The position numbers were made by a program, and so were the translations under genes. DNA of 64,000 nt from Saccharibacillus sp. JS10. GTDB taxonomy: Bacteria > Bacillota > Bacilli > Paenibacillales > Paenibacillaceae. Below the pieces are notes generated by a model. The model saw nothing but the letters and a program-made list of their open reading frames with translations, was not told where the DNA came from and searched no databases. Below, one piece after another: positions 8,248 through 18,275 of this stretch. The stretch spans positions 28,760-92,759 of the forward strand of contig NZ_JANFNS010000008.1 in the NCBI RefSeq assembly GCF_024436065.1, written 5' to 3'. The first letter of the stretch is position 1. Each line of letters starts with the position of its first letter.

Positions 8248-9296
8248 CAGGCGGTCACCTCCGTCATATATTCTTTGGCTGCAATCGGATCAACTTGTCC
8301 GCGTTGCAGTTGTTCGCGAATATTCATCTCAAGCGTGTGCATGCCATGCGCTTTGCCTGTCTGCATGACGCTTCGTATTTGATGAATCTTTTCCGATCTA
8401 ATCAAGTTCGCTACTGCCGGCGTGTTGATCAGCACTTCGGTCACGCAGGTGCGACCTTGCCCGCCGCGATTCGGAAGCAACCGCTGCGAGATCACCGCGG
8501 TCAATACCGAAGCCAGTTGCGTGCGCACTTGCGGCTGTTGATCGCCAGGGAACGCATCGATAATCCGGTCAATCGTTTTGGGCGCGTCCGTCGTATGCAG
8601 CGTTGCCAATACCAAGTGCCCCGTCTCTGCTGCGGTAATCGCTGCCGAGATCGTCGCCAAATCCCGCATTTCCCCGACCAAGATGACATCCGGGTCTTGC
8701 CGAAGCGCGGCTCTGAGTCCGTCTGCGAAACTCGCCGTGTCCAACCCGACTTCCCGCTGATGCACCAGCGATTTGCGATGCTCGTGCATAAACTCGATCG
8801 GATCTTCCAACGTTACGATATGTTTGCTCGATTTGCTATTCACATCTTGGATCATCGCCGCAAGCGTCGACGATTTTCCGCTTCCGGTAGGGCCGGTAAC
8901 CAAAATCAATCCTTGCGGTCGATGCGCCAACGTTGCAAGCGACTCCGGCAAACCAAGTTGATCCATCGTGGGAATCTTTTCAGGGATCGAACGCGCCGAA
9001 ATCGCCGCATAACCTTTTTGCCGATAGACGTTAATCCGGAATCGGTCGGCTCCCGGTAGTGCATAAGCGAAGTCCAGTTCGCCTTCCGTACGGAAAGCTC
9101 TTGATCTTTCTTCGCCGAGAAGATCGTTTGCCATCTTTTCCGCTTCGACCGGAGTTACTGATTCATCGCTAAGCGGCATCAGCGAACCGTGCACTCTGAC
9201 GCTCGGCGGCGCTCCGACTGCGATATGCAGATCGGATGCGCCTTTGGCGTGCATTTGCCGCAGCAACTCTTCGATTGTCCGTGTTGGTTCGTTCAT
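8247..9296 (-). CDS. pilT: Pilus retraction ATPase PilT
   Basis: 349 residues, matching PilT. Walker A GPTGSGKSST, Asp box TLEDPIEF, Walker B with GEMRDL, His box LATLHTTDA, and the C-terminal ANLIRSEK segment corresponding to the AIRNLIR signature that marks PilT rather than PilB. It has the short PAS-like N-terminal domain of PilT and no zinc cluster. It forms a hexamer that depolymerises the fibre. Its presence means the pilus is predicted to retract, supporting twitching motility or DNA uptake, unlike the extension-only Com pseudopilus of Bacillus. Confidence 0.95.
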   Translation of the reverse strand: MNEPTRTIEELLRQMHAKGASDLHIAVGAPPSVRVHGSLMPLSDESVTPVEAEKMANDLLGEERSRAFRTEGELDFAYALPGADRFRINVYRQKGYAAISARSIPEKIPTMDQLGLPESLATLAHRPQGLILVTGPTGSGKSSTLAAMIQDVNSKSSKHIVTLEDPIEFMHEHRKSLVHQREVGLDTASFADGLRAALRQDPDVILVGEMRDLATISAAITAAETGHLVLATLHTTDAPKTIDRIIDAFPGDQQPQVRTQLASVLTAVISQRLLPNRGGQGRTCVTEVLINTPAVANLIRSEKIHQIRSVMQTGKAHGMHTLEMNIREQLQRGQVDPIAAKEYMTEVTA

Positions 9297-9334
9297 CTTA
9301 AGCAGCTCCTCGCCCTGATTACATGCCCTTTGCT

Positions 9335-10999
9335 TTAATGGGCGACGGTTTCTTTCATGACTTCTTGCAACGTTGTAATCCCCATCGCAACTTTGCGGAA
9401 GCCGTCTTCAAGCAGCGACTTCATCCCTTCATTTTTCGAAACTTCACGCATATCTTCGATGCTTCCCGACTCATTGATAAGACGACGCATCGCGTCGGTC
9501 ATCGGCAATACTTCATGGATCGCAACGCGGCCGCGATAACCTGTGCTGCTGCAATTGCCGCATCCTCTGCCCTTATACAATTTATCGGCGAAGGCTCCGT
9601 TACTTTGCATAAGAATTTTTTCCTGTTCGGAAGGTGTATACTCCGTTCGGCACTCTGGGCATATTTTCCTTACGAGACGCTGAGCGACTACACCGATCAA
9701 CGATGAAGCGATTAAGTAAGGCTCAATGCCCATATCGCGAAGACGCGTCACACTGCTGACCGCATCGTTCGTATGCAGCGTGGATAAGACCAAGTGACCC
9801 GTCAGCGAAGCGCGTACCGCGATTTCTGCCGTCTCGGTATCCCGAATCTCCCCGACCATGACGATGTTCGGATCTTGCCGCAAGATCGACCGCAGGCCGG
9901 CTGCGAACGTCAGACCGACCGCCGGATTCACGTGCACCTGATTGATTCCTTCGATTTGATACTCGACTGGATCTTCGACGGTGATAATATTCGCTTCTTC
10001 GGTGTTCAAGTGATTGAGTGCCGAATATAATGTTGTTGTTTTACCGCTACCTGTAGGCCCTGTCAGAAGCATGATGCCGTAAGGACGTTCGATCATTTCT
10101 TTGAAGACTGCCGAATTGCGATCGTCGAAGCCGAGCTTATCCATAGACTGAACACCCGTCGTCAGATCGAGCAACCGGAGTACGATTTTCTCGCCATGAA
10201 CGGTTGGGAGCGACGATACCCGAATATCGATCATCCGGTAATCGACCTGCATTTTGATCCGTCCGTCTTGTGGCAATCGACGTTCGGCAATATTGAGCTT
10301 CGCCATGATTTTCAGACGAGCGGTAATAAAGCCTTGCATCTGCTTCGGAATCATCCGTTCGGTTCGCAGCGAACCGTCGATACGGTACCGAATCGCCAAA
10401 TTGTTTTCGCCCGGATCGACGTGAATATCGGAAGCCCGAAGCTGAGCCGCTTGTTGAATCATCTGATTCACCAGCTTTACGATCGGCGAGTCTTCATCCG
10501 TAATCTCGGTTTCTTCGATTTCTTCCGCGCTAGGCAGTTCGCCCATCATCTGGTTCATCGAATCGCGCAGACCGTAATGTCTTGCAATCGCGCGTTGCAG
10601 TTCGTCTCGCGTACAGATTGCTGGTTCAATCCGGAAGCCTGTACTCATACGCAGATCTTCGATCGCAAAATAATCGAGTGGATCTGCCATCGCGACCATC
10701 AGTTTGCCGCCTTCTTTCATAAAAGGAAGCACTTGATATCGTTTTGCCATACTTTCCGGAATGATCTGCGTAATCGCAGGGTCGATCTGATATTTGAATA
10801 GGCTGACGTGCGGAATGCCGAGTTGGAACTCCAACACTTCGATCAATTGCTGCTCCGTAATCGTGCCTTGTGCGATCAGGTGGTCGCCAAGCTTGCGCTT
10901 GGTTTCCCGTTGTTCGACAAGCGCTTGCTGCAATTGTTCTTCGGAAATAATGCCGTTCTCGACGAGCAAGTCGCCAAGTCTTTTTTTGATAATTGCCAT
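9335..10999 (-). CDS. pilB: Pilus extension ATPase PilB with MshEN c-di-GMP motifs
   Basis: 554 residues. The N-terminus carries two 24-residue MshEN-type motifs: residues 7-30 beginning RLGDLLVENG and residues 36-59 beginning KLGDHLIAQG, separated by exactly five residues. This is the arrangement known to bind cyclic di-GMP in MshE and related ATPases. The second motif has Lys in place of the first Arg. The ATPase core follows: Walker A GPTGSGKTTT, TVEDPVEY, GEIRDTETA and the LSTLHTND His box, with the tetracysteine zinc site (CPEC ... CGNC) near the C-terminus. It powers pilin polymerisation. First gene of pilB-pilT-pilC. Confidence 0.95.
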   Translation of the reverse strand: MAIIKKRLGDLLVENGIISEEQLQQALVEQRETKRKLGDHLIAQGTITEQQLIEVLEFQLGIPHVSLFKYQIDPAITQIIPESMAKRYQVLPFMKEGGKLMVAMADPLDYFAIEDLRMSTGFRIEPAICTRDELQRAIARHYGLRDSMNQMMGELPSAEEIEETEITDEDSPIVKLVNQMIQQAAQLRASDIHVDPGENNLAIRYRIDGSLRTERMIPKQMQGFITARLKIMAKLNIAERRLPQDGRIKMQVDYRMIDIRVSSLPTVHGEKIVLRLLDLTTGVQSMDKLGFDDRNSAVFKEMIERPYGIMLLTGPTGSGKTTTLYSALNHLNTEEANIITVEDPVEYQIEGINQVHVNPAVGLTFAAGLRSILRQDPNIVMVGEIRDTETAEIAVRASLTGHLVLSTLHTNDAVSSVTRLRDMGIEPYLIASSLIGVVAQRLVRKICPECRTEYTPSEQEKILMQSNGAFADKLYKGRGCGNCSSTGYRGRVAIHEVLPMTDAMRRLINESGSIEDMREVSKNEGMKSLLEDGFRKVAMGITTLQEVMKETVAH

Positions 11000-11193
11000 T
11001 TCCGCTTCATCTCCGCCTTTAATTATTGAAATTTAGGATTCAAACTTTGCACGTTCCGACCGAAAAAGGAATAAGGGTGATTTAACATCTAAGTCAAATG
11101 GTTTATAAAAAGTAGACCCGCGACCTAAAGTGTCTTTGTTATATATCGTAGAATCGGGAGGGTTTTTTTAGAGGTTTTAAGAAAAAAATCGAA

Positions 11194-11225
11194 AAATTGT
11201 GCATATTGATGGTTTCGCACAATTT
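11194..11225. promoter_or_regulatory. 9-bp inverted repeat in the divergent region, candidate operator
   Basis: AAATTGTGC (11194-11202) pairs with GCACAATTT (11217-11225) across a 14-nt gap. T runs flank it on both strands, so it could also form an RNA hairpin. Because it lies upstream of both divergent genes, an operator controlling both is as likely as a terminator. Confidence 0.35.
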
Positions 11226-11250
11226 ATTTTTTGCGGCTAAGCATTTAGTA

Positions 11251-11279
11251 TTGAGAATATGCGCCTTATGACCTAAAAT
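11251..11279 (+). promoter_or_regulatory. Sigma-A-type promoter for the large secreted protein gene
   Basis: TTGAGA (11251-11256), a 17-nt spacer, and TAAAAT (11274-11279): five of six consensus bases in each element. The 5' leader would be about 145 nt. The ribosome site GAGGAGG lies at 11416-11422. Confidence 0.55.
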
Positions 11280-11429
11280 GATTATATACCATACGCTTTA
11301 ACTTTTGACAACGTATTCGAAAAAAACCTCTCCTTATTTTCATCTTTCACAAGGTTTAACGAACATCCCACCTTTTACAAAAATAAATCAATTGTTTTCA
11401 TTTTAACGGCGAGCCGAGGAGGAATCATA

Positions 11430-14400
11430 GTGAAAAAGAAACACATCGGTATTTGGAGTATTATTGTGGCACTTATTTTGGTAAGTGTGCCTTTCGGTGT
11501 GTGGAAAGCGATGGCAGATACCGAGCCTCCTTACCAGATCAGAATTTTAGAAATTGTCGACAACGGCAATTACGCACTCAAAACGGCTTTGGCTGGAACC
11601 AGTAATGTCGTCGTCGATACGATGCGAATGAAGACATTCGTTGCGATGCGCGACGAACTTGACGGCAAATACGATGCGATTTATTTCGGCAATGGCGCTT
11701 ACAGCAAAGCATTACCGCCTACGTTCTCTACAGGACCTTCTGACGATCAGCGTAAAGCGCACGAAACAACGAATATTTTGAACGATATCACGGCACTGAA
11801 ATCTGGAGAAATCGAAAGTAAGTACATCCTCAAAGGGCTTCCGGTCATCTTCAATACGGCGATTGCTCAAAAGCAAAATCCTCAAGGGAATTTGTATGCT
11901 TTATATAACAAATACTTTTCTGCTAGTCCCCGTCCAAGCAACACGTTGTTTGTAAGTGACACTCAATTAAGTACGGTAGTAACCAATATCAAAAACGGCA
12001 ACGCTTTGTACAAACAACGTCCGCGCGTAGCGATTAAAACAAAGCCGCAAGACTTTTTGGGCGCTTCGCCTAGAATCTATACGACCGGCGATACGTTGAC
12101 CTTTACTTTTGATGCGAACAATATTCGAGATTTTAATACTCCGGTTAACGCCAAACTCTACGCTAGCGTAGATAAAGTATTCGCTTTGTCGGATGAAAAC
12201 ATGGTAGCCAGTTCGACCTTATCTGCTCGTGAAGGCGTGCTGACCTACAAGCTTCCTCAGACGTTCTCCGGTCCGGTTTACTGGAAATTGGAGCTGAACG
12301 CCAATGGCTTAAGCGATTATGCGGAAGGTGCTTTCCGAGTACGCGACCAGCAGACGGTAATCCGCGTGCTTCAAGTTATGCCAGGCAATGACAACAGCAG
12401 CTTGCTAAAAGACACAAATATGACGCCTTCTTATTTAAGAACTAATGATTACAATATTCAAATCACACCGGTTCTGTTCCGAGATTTCAATACGGCAACC
12501 AATGAGAATTCGTATGCAAAATTGAACGGTAGATACGATATGATCATTTTCGGTTTCGTCGACAACTATAATTCGCAAACATCAAGTGCTTTGAGCGATG
12601 AAGCAGCGGCAGGCGTGAATGCGTTTATTCGTACCGGGCAAGCCGTTATGTTTACGCACGATACGATGATCGGCAATCAGTACAACCCGTGGATTCGCAA
12701 TTTCCAAGCTACAACTGGACAAACGGGGCTGTATACCAACTTCGGTATCGGTGCGCCGAACATCTCGACTAAAACTAAAGTTGTGAATACCGGCATGTTG
12801 ACGCAATTCCCATTCAATCTGTCGGCAACCCCTACGACCGGTTATGTTGGGCAAATTGCACAAACACACGATCAGTATTATATGTTGGATCTTGAAGATC
12901 CAAACGTCGTACCTTGGTACAATATCGTGAGCGAAGATGGCGACAATGCTACATTCAAACGAGATAGCGACGATAGTTATGACCATTACTACACGTACTC
13001 TAAAGGCAATGTGACGTATTCCGGTACAGGTCATACCAATACTCGTTTCCCGGAATGGGAGCAAAAGTTGTTCGTCAATACGATGTTCCGTGCTTTTATC
13101 GGTTCTAACCATGCACCTAGCGTAACGGTTATTTCACCGACAGCGACGGAAACAACCAAGCCTTCTTACTTGAAAGACCTTGTATTTAGTTATCAAGTGG
13201 ACGATCTGGATTTGAAAGACCTGAACGTCTACTCGACGGTTAAATTCAAAGTAAACGGGCAGTATGTCGACAATATGACAATTGCGGAAAAAAGCGTGCC
13301 GAAAGGTTCTGTGATCACCGAGAAATTCGCAAACCCGCTTCTTCTTCGCGAAGGTACGATTCAGATCGAAATTACAGCACGTGACAAACAAGGCGCGACC
13401 GCTGTTAAAACAATCGATCTGACGGTGCAAAAAGTAGCGGCTAACTTGTTGACGGAACGTACGCTTGATACGGTTCCGGCGAACTTTGAATTTTTGACAG
13501 GAAGCACGGTTGGTATGACTTACAAAGTGACGCCGCAATCTATTCCAGCAACTGAAATTCGTTCTGGCGAAAATGGTCTGCAAACTTTGGAAATTTCGAA
13601 TGTTGTCTACAATGAGACACTTCCGGCAGGTCTGGAGCTTTCCGGTACGCTTCCGGTTGGCATGACGAAAACAGGAACATTAGCGACGGGTTATACCCTA
13701 AGCAAAACGTTCGACAAGATTACGTATACGCTGAGTGGAAGTTCTTATGTACCGAATACCGGTAGTACATTCTCCTTCCATTTGGACACGGTTCCGACTA
13801 AAAAAGGAACGTATAACTTGAATCAAGCTCGATTGTCTTATGAAGACGTGCACGCAACTGACACAAATGCTGCAGCTATTCAATATTTAAAAGACTACAG
13901 CTTTATTACGCTAGGAACGACTCCGACAAAAGTTGACGGTTTCACAGCTACAGGTAGAACTGCTATGAATGGCAATGCTACGTTCTCAAGCTTCAACGCT
14001 GGAAGTGGTATTAGCGGAACAAACAACACTCCTACCGTGATTACAAAAGGCGGTTTCACCGTATCAGGCGGTTCAATCACTAATGGCACAGTGATGGTAG
14101 GCGGGATCTTTGATGCAAACGGAATTAATCTTACAACAATCCCGAATATTAGCGTAGTCGGCGATCTGAAGTTCTCTACAAACTTAAGCGCAAATGGAAA
14201 CAATGTCTTCTACGGCGGAACTTATTCGGGTCCAATCACAATCATTCCTCAAAAACGAAACGCAACGACGTTGAAGCAACAAGTCGATCAAGCTTTCGAT
14301 TTTGCGGCAGTTAAAACATCGATGATTAATCTGTCTAATTCTTACGCAGCAATGGCTGCAAATGGCACGAAGAATTTCCAATATGGAACGATGACGTTAA

Positions 14401-16313
14401 CGGGTACCGACCCTAAAACGAATGTCTTTACCATTAGCGGCACTGAGACAGACAGCATGACTAGACTCGTTGTTAATGTACCTACAGGCTCGACCGCTGT
14501 CATTAATGTTACAGGTACAAGCGCTACTCTCGCTGCCAACACGATTATTAACAATGTAGAAGTCGTTCAAGGTAATGCAGAATCGGTTTTAAACAACGTA
14601 CCTTTGATCTTCAACTTGAATAAGCAAACAACGTTGAACTTGAAGTACATTGGAGGTACAGTACTTGCCCCTCTTGCTGCGGTGACAGGCGCAAATAACG
14701 TACAAGGAACTTTAGTTGCCGATTCGTTAACCGCTTCAAACTTCTATATTGGTAAAAAAGGATTTGCAGGGGCTGCACCAATTCCAACACCAGGCGAAAT
14801 TCGCAACCTGCAATTCCCAGATGTCTATTTCAATGCGATTGTGAAAACAAAAAGCATCAGTCTAAACGATCAAGCACTGTGGGTAGGCGATTCGACCGTA
14901 TTGTCGCCAAACGTACTCATGACGGACGGTACGACCGATCTGACTCCGCTGCTGACTTGGACGAGTAGCGATCCTTCGGTAAAACTTTCGTATCCGCTCG
15001 GTACAACAGGCGGCAAGTCGGCTACGGTGAGCGTGACAGGCGTAACTGCCGGAACCGCTATTATCACAGCTACTGCTTCGGATGGTAGCGGAGTTAAAGG
15101 AACGGCTACTGTAACAGTCGAAGCTCCGGCCTTATCGATCGGCGGCAGTTCATCGATCAATGTAGGACAAACGATTCAAGATATCAAAGCGACTGTGAAC
15201 GGTTCTAATTTGCGAGTCGATAACGTAACTTGGGCGGTCATCAGCGCAAATCCCACGAATGTCCAATTAAGCCCGCAAACCGACCCGACATCTCTCTTTG
15301 TGAAAGGTGTTCGAAGCGGAACGGTACTCGTCGAAGCGACTGCGAATATTACGAACACAAGAACAAACACTGTTCGAGTGTTACGCGCTACCAAAGAAAT
15401 TAGTATTGTCGATACACTCACGAGTGTAGTGGTCAATGGACCCGATACCGTCAAAAAAGGCGGAACCATCGATCTGAGTACGGTCATTGCACCAGATAAT
15501 GCGAATATCGGAAGCGTGGTTTGGACGATTACCGATGGAAATGGCAATGCAGTATTAAGCCCTACAGGAACGGCCCCTTCGAAAACTGCAACACTTCAGG
15601 GGGTAGCGCCGGGGCCTGTGACTGTAAGTGTAACCGTTCGAACCGCTGGCGATAACCCAATCGAACGTACCGTTACCAAAACAATCTGGGTACTCGATTT
15701 CGGAATGACTGCACCAGATACCGTCTATGTAGGGGATTCCATTAACCTGACTTCGTCTCTGCTGCCGATTAATTATCCCGGAACCAAACAACCGGTAAAA
15801 TGGACGGTGACGAATGTAGATGGAACTGGAGTAGGTACAGGAAGTTATGCCGCATTAGGTACAGCTACAAACAACGGTAATACAAATACCTTAACTGGAA
15901 CGACTCCGGGTCAGGTGAAAGTTGCTGCTACACTGACTACACCTGCTGGTGACTTCGTCGTCGAACGAATCGTAACAGTTAAGCCTGTAGTCACTGCATT
16001 ATTGCTTCCTCCTACCGTAAAAGTTGAAAAAGGAGTTCCATTCGATCTGATTGCTGGAGCACCACTGAGAGTAAACCCGATTTCGATTCCTGTATCGGAT
16101 ATTCAAAGCCAACTGGTATGGACAAGCGCGACACCAGCAAACGTGGTCGTGAGTCCAAGCGGTGTTGTTAATGGACTTCAAGAAGGCAGCGAAGTTTTAG
16201 TAACGGTGACCTATAAACGAACACCGACATCACCTGCAATTTCGGCAACGACTAAAGTTATCGTGGCAAAAGCTGCTGATCCAAATGCTCCGGCAGACGG
16301 TGACCGCTACTAA
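11430..16313 (+). CDS. Giant secreted multidomain protein (DUF5057-like, choice-of-anchor-A-like, Ig-like repeats)
   Basis: 1627 residues from a GTG start preceded by GAGGAGG. The signal peptide is residues 1-30 (cleavage near AMA-DTEPP). Residues 40-300 form an alpha/beta region (RILEIVDNG...). Residues 309-555 begin RVLQVMPGN and contain NVTYSGTGHTNTRFP and RAFIGSNHAP, which I recognise as DUF5057-like. An Ig-type segment lies at about 565-670. Residues 827-1112 (GFTATGRTAMNGNATF ... GGTVLAPLAAVTG) resemble the choice-of-anchor A domain found in bacterial surface proteins. About 1138-1615 holds four or five BIG2-type beta repeats. There is no LPXTG, S-layer homology or C-terminal membrane helix, so release or non-covalent attachment is likely. 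It sits inside the type IV pilus locus and converges on the minor-pilin operon. A pilus-associated adhesin is an inference. Confidence 0.85.
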   Translation: MKKKHIGIWSIIVALILVSVPFGVWKAMADTEPPYQIRILEIVDNGNYALKTALAGTSNVVVDTMRMKTFVAMRDELDGKYDAIYFGNGAYSKALPPTFSTGPSDDQRKAHETTNILNDITALKSGEIESKYILKGLPVIFNTAIAQKQNPQGNLYALYNKYFSASPRPSNTLFVSDTQLSTVVTNIKNGNALYKQRPRVAIKTKPQDFLGASPRIYTTGDTLTFTFDANNIRDFNTPVNAKLYASVDKVFALSDENMVASSTLSAREGVLTYKLPQTFSGPVYWKLELNANGLSDYAEGAFRVRDQQTVIRVLQVMPGNDNSSLLKDTNMTPSYLRTNDYNIQITPVLFRDFNTATNENSYAKLNGRYDMIIFGFVDNYNSQTSSALSDEAAAGVNAFIRTGQAVMFTHDTMIGNQYNPWIRNFQATTGQTGLYTNFGIGAPNISTKTKVVNTGMLTQFPFNLSATPTTGYVGQIAQTHDQYYMLDLEDPNVVPWYNIVSEDGDNATFKRDSDDSYDHYYTYSKGNVTYSGTGHTNTRFPEWEQKLFVNTMFRAFIGSNHAPSVTVISPTATETTKPSYLKDLVFSYQVDDLDLKDLNVYSTVKFKVNGQYVDNMTIAEKSVPKGSVITEKFANPLLLREGTIQIEITARDKQGATAVKTIDLTVQKVAANLLTERTLDTVPANFEFLTGSTVGMTYKVTPQSIPATEIRSGENGLQTLEISNVVYNETLPAGLELSGTLPVGMTKTGTLATGYTLSKTFDKITYTLSGSSYVPNTGSTFSFHLDTVPTKKGTYNLNQARLSYEDVHATDTNAAAIQYLKDYSFITLGTTPTKVDGFTATGRTAMNGNATFSSFNAGSGISGTNNTPTVITKGGFTVSGGSITNGTVMVGGIFDANGINLTTIPNISVVGDLKFSTNLSANGNNVFYGGTYSGPITIIPQKRNATTLKQQVDQAFDFAAVKTSMINLSNSYAAMAANGTKNFQYGTMTLTGTDPKTNVFTISGTETDSMTRLVVNVPTGSTAVINVTGTSATLAANTIINNVEVVQGNAESVLNNVPLIFNLNKQTTLNLKYIGGTVLAPLAAVTGANNVQGTLVADSLTASNFYIGKKGFAGAAPIPTPGEIRNLQFPDVYFNAIVKTKSISLNDQALWVGDSTVLSPNVLMTDGTTDLTPLLTWTSSDPSVKLSYPLGTTGGKSATVSVTGVTAGTAIITATASDGSGVKGTATVTVEAPALSIGGSSSINVGQTIQDIKATVNGSNLRVDNVTWAVISANPTNVQLSPQTDPTSLFVKGVRSGTVLVEATANITNTRTNTVRVLRATKEISIVDTLTSVVVNGPDTVKKGGTIDLSTVIAPDNANIGSVVWTITDGNGNAVLSPTGTAPSKTATLQGVAPGPVTVSVTVRTAGDNPIERTVTKTIWVLDFGMTAPDTVYVGDSINLTSSLLPINYPGTKQPVKWTVTNVDGTGVGTGSYAALGTATNNGNTNTLTGTTPGQVKVAATLTTPAGDFVVERIVTVKPVVTALLLPPTVKVEKGVPFDLIAGAPLRVNPISIPVSDIQSQLVWTSATPANVVVSPSGVVNGLQEGSEVLVTVTYKRTPTSPAISATTKVIVAKAADPNAPADGDRY

Positions 16314-16336
16314 TCCACAAGCTTCATAAGCACGAA

Positions 16337-16373
16337 AAAAGCCTCTACTGCTGAATAAGCGGTAGAGGCTTTT
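16337..16373. terminator. Bidirectional terminator between the giant protein gene and pilX
   Basis: AAAAGCCTCTAC (16337-16348) pairs perfectly with GTAGAGGCTTTT (16362-16373). T tracts occur on both sides (six T on the minus strand), so it can end both convergent transcripts. Confidence 0.9.
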
Positions 16374-16395
16374 GGTGTTAATCATCTAATGAAAT

Positions 16396-18249
16396 TCATC
16401 TTGCAACTTGTGAATCAGAAAGCAATTCAATTTTGTCCGCTTTAACACTGACTTGATCCACTCGCGGAAGTGCCATTCCCTGACTTTCAAATACTTTGTC
16501 ATTGTAATCGACAGTGAAGCGACTTGTTTTTGATAGCACTTGATCGTCAAATACAATATTTTGACGTGTTGCATCTTCAGTGGAATTTCCAACTACTGCA
16601 TTGACTGTTAAGTTATCTTTGGCAAAAAATCCACCTTGTAAATCGAAGTTCGAACCTACACCGTACAATTCGGCTTTCGCATCGGTGTAGAAAAATCCGC
16701 GTAGAGTCTGTGCTACATTCGCTTTACTAAAGGCATCGACTCGGTTCAATAGAATCGGACCTTTCGAAATCAACACGATTTCTTTTTTGACTCCATCTGC
16801 TCCGTCAATTCCGATAATGGTAGCATCTTGGATCTTCGTGTTTCCTAATGTCAGCAGAGTCGAATCTACATTGATTTTACCGCCTAGATTTACAGCTCCA
16901 GTCACTAAAATGCTGCCTTGTAACGTAAGCGGCGCATTATCTAGCGTATTGTTGACGTTTAGATTGCCGTTGACGATCAGCCAAGACGAAGCATCGCGAC
17001 GCGTCTGAATCAGACCTTTTAACCAATCTCCATCTACATTCAAATCGCCGTTGAATACTACTGTCCCTGTCATATTGGTGAGCGCTTGAGTTAGCTTATT
17101 CAAAGCGGTCTGATAATTAGGCAATTGAACTTGAATATAATCGGTATAAGCTTTCTCGTAAACTTTTAAAGCAGCCGTATACTGATCTTGTATCGCTTTA
17201 TCACTAGATAAAGGATCAATTGGCTTAGTCGGTTCTACAGGCTTGATCGGCATTTTTAGCGCACCCGGAACAGCGTTCAAGTATGCCGCATAATCCGGAA
17301 TTGCAACTGAATCGCTAATTCCCAAAGCTTGCCCGATCTTGTCGCGGAACGATTGATCGACATCGACTTTGATAAACTGCTGATTGTTGCGAATCCGTAC
17401 TTGGCTAAGATCGATATCCAGTGCTTTACGCACGTTCGCGACGGTAATGTCCCCGCTTACCGGCGCACCATCTGCTCCTCGGTTAACCGGTCTTGGCGTA
17501 TAGCCGTTTTCCGAAATAACGAAGTTATCGAGCGACTGTACAAAAGCTAAAGGCTTCAGAGGTTGTGAAGGTTGTATCGTATTGGCACGTTCTTTCATTC
17601 GTGGGAACAAACTTGGCTTTTGCAAATCTTGATTACGATATTTGTAATTGGCAACGTTACTAATTCGAAGGGTGTCTCCAGCGTAGATATTCCCTTTGAT
17701 CGTAGGCGATCCATTAAGGATCAGATCTTTTTCAGAACCGAACGCATAGTTCAAAAATTCGGGATAAAGACTGACTTTGACGTTTTGTTTCAATGTACGT
17801 GTGACGCCGTTAATCTCACTTTGAGCAACTAACGTAACCGTATATGAAGCATTTCCTTTTAACACGTCGTTTTTAAAATCTTCCGTGCTTGTTGCAGACA
17901 ACAATCGGGTCGAAGCCAACGCCAACTCTGTTTTGACTCCTGTTCCTGTTGTGGAATTACTTGCATTCAAAGCCGGAATTTGAGTCAAAACGCCTTGCAG
18001 CGTCGATCCTAAAGCATCTGTTTTCAGTTGTTTTCCATCTAACTTTTCAGCTATGAAAGCAACCGATTCATCTAACGTCTTCTGCGTCAGTTGTAGACTT
18101 TGAATATCATTTTCCCGGGTTAACGTACGTCTTGCCCCGCCTACGGCTGCGCTTAATACAGCCACGCCGAGCAACGTCAAAATCAGCATCATGAACATGA
18201 CCATGACGAGCGCAGAACCTTTTTCTCCACGGAAACGTCTCATACACAT
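16396..18249 (-). CDS. PilX-like minor pilin with large beta-rich body
   Basis: 617 residues. The N-terminus GEKG|SALVMVMFMMLILTLLG matches the PilX N-terminal type: a cleavage Gly followed by a hydrophobic helix without the Glu at +5. The body is far larger than Gram-negative PilX (usually under 250 residues). Residues of about 150-210 and 380-520 contain repeated short strands of the form NGNLNV, QGSILV, GGKINV, like a right-handed beta-helix or bactofilin-type stack; a Lys/Pro-rich stretch (PIKPVEPTKPIDP) lies between. A Glu-less pilin of this kind is expected at the fibre tip. Last gene of the PilV-PilW-PilX operon. The start has AAAGGGG five bases upstream. Confidence 0.75.
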   Translation of the reverse strand: MCMRRFRGEKGSALVMVMFMMLILTLLGVAVLSAAVGGARRTLTRENDIQSLQLTQKTLDESVAFIAEKLDGKQLKTDALGSTLQGVLTQIPALNASNSTTGTGVKTELALASTRLLSATSTEDFKNDVLKGNASYTVTLVAQSEINGVTRTLKQNVKVSLYPEFLNYAFGSEKDLILNGSPTIKGNIYAGDTLRISNVANYKYRNQDLQKPSLFPRMKERANTIQPSQPLKPLAFVQSLDNFVISENGYTPRPVNRGADGAPVSGDITVANVRKALDIDLSQVRIRNNQQFIKVDVDQSFRDKIGQALGISDSVAIPDYAAYLNAVPGALKMPIKPVEPTKPIDPLSSDKAIQDQYTAALKVYEKAYTDYIQVQLPNYQTALNKLTQALTNMTGTVVFNGDLNVDGDWLKGLIQTRRDASSWLIVNGNLNVNNTLDNAPLTLQGSILVTGAVNLGGKINVDSTLLTLGNTKIQDATIIGIDGADGVKKEIVLISKGPILLNRVDAFSKANVAQTLRGFFYTDAKAELYGVGSNFDLQGGFFAKDNLTVNAVVGNSTEDATRQNIVFDDQVLSKTSRFTVDYNDKVFESQGMALPRVDQVSVKADKIELLSDSQVAR

Positions 18250-18275
18250 CGGTTCCCCTTTCTACCTTTTTTCAT

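Larger units (their letters stand above)
11000..11429. other. Divergent control region between pilB and the large secreted protein gene
   Basis: 430 nt with no gene. On the minus strand TTGACT (11092-11097) and a weak TTATTC -10 (11069-11074), spaced 17 nt, could serve pilB. On the plus strand a better promoter lies at 11251-11279. Between them is a 9-bp inverted repeat (11194-11225). No GEMM-type c-di-GMP riboswitch was recognised on either strand. Confidence 0.5.

Noticed and set aside
11000..11429. Cyclic-di-GMP (GEMM) riboswitch before pilus genes
   Set aside because: Such switches often precede Firmicute pilus genes, so I looked on both strands, but the conserved core and tetraloop-receptor pattern is not present.
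12582..15791. Minus-strand open frames inside the giant secreted-protein gene
   Set aside because: They are shadows of the long plus-strand frame; none has a ribosome site or recognisable domain.
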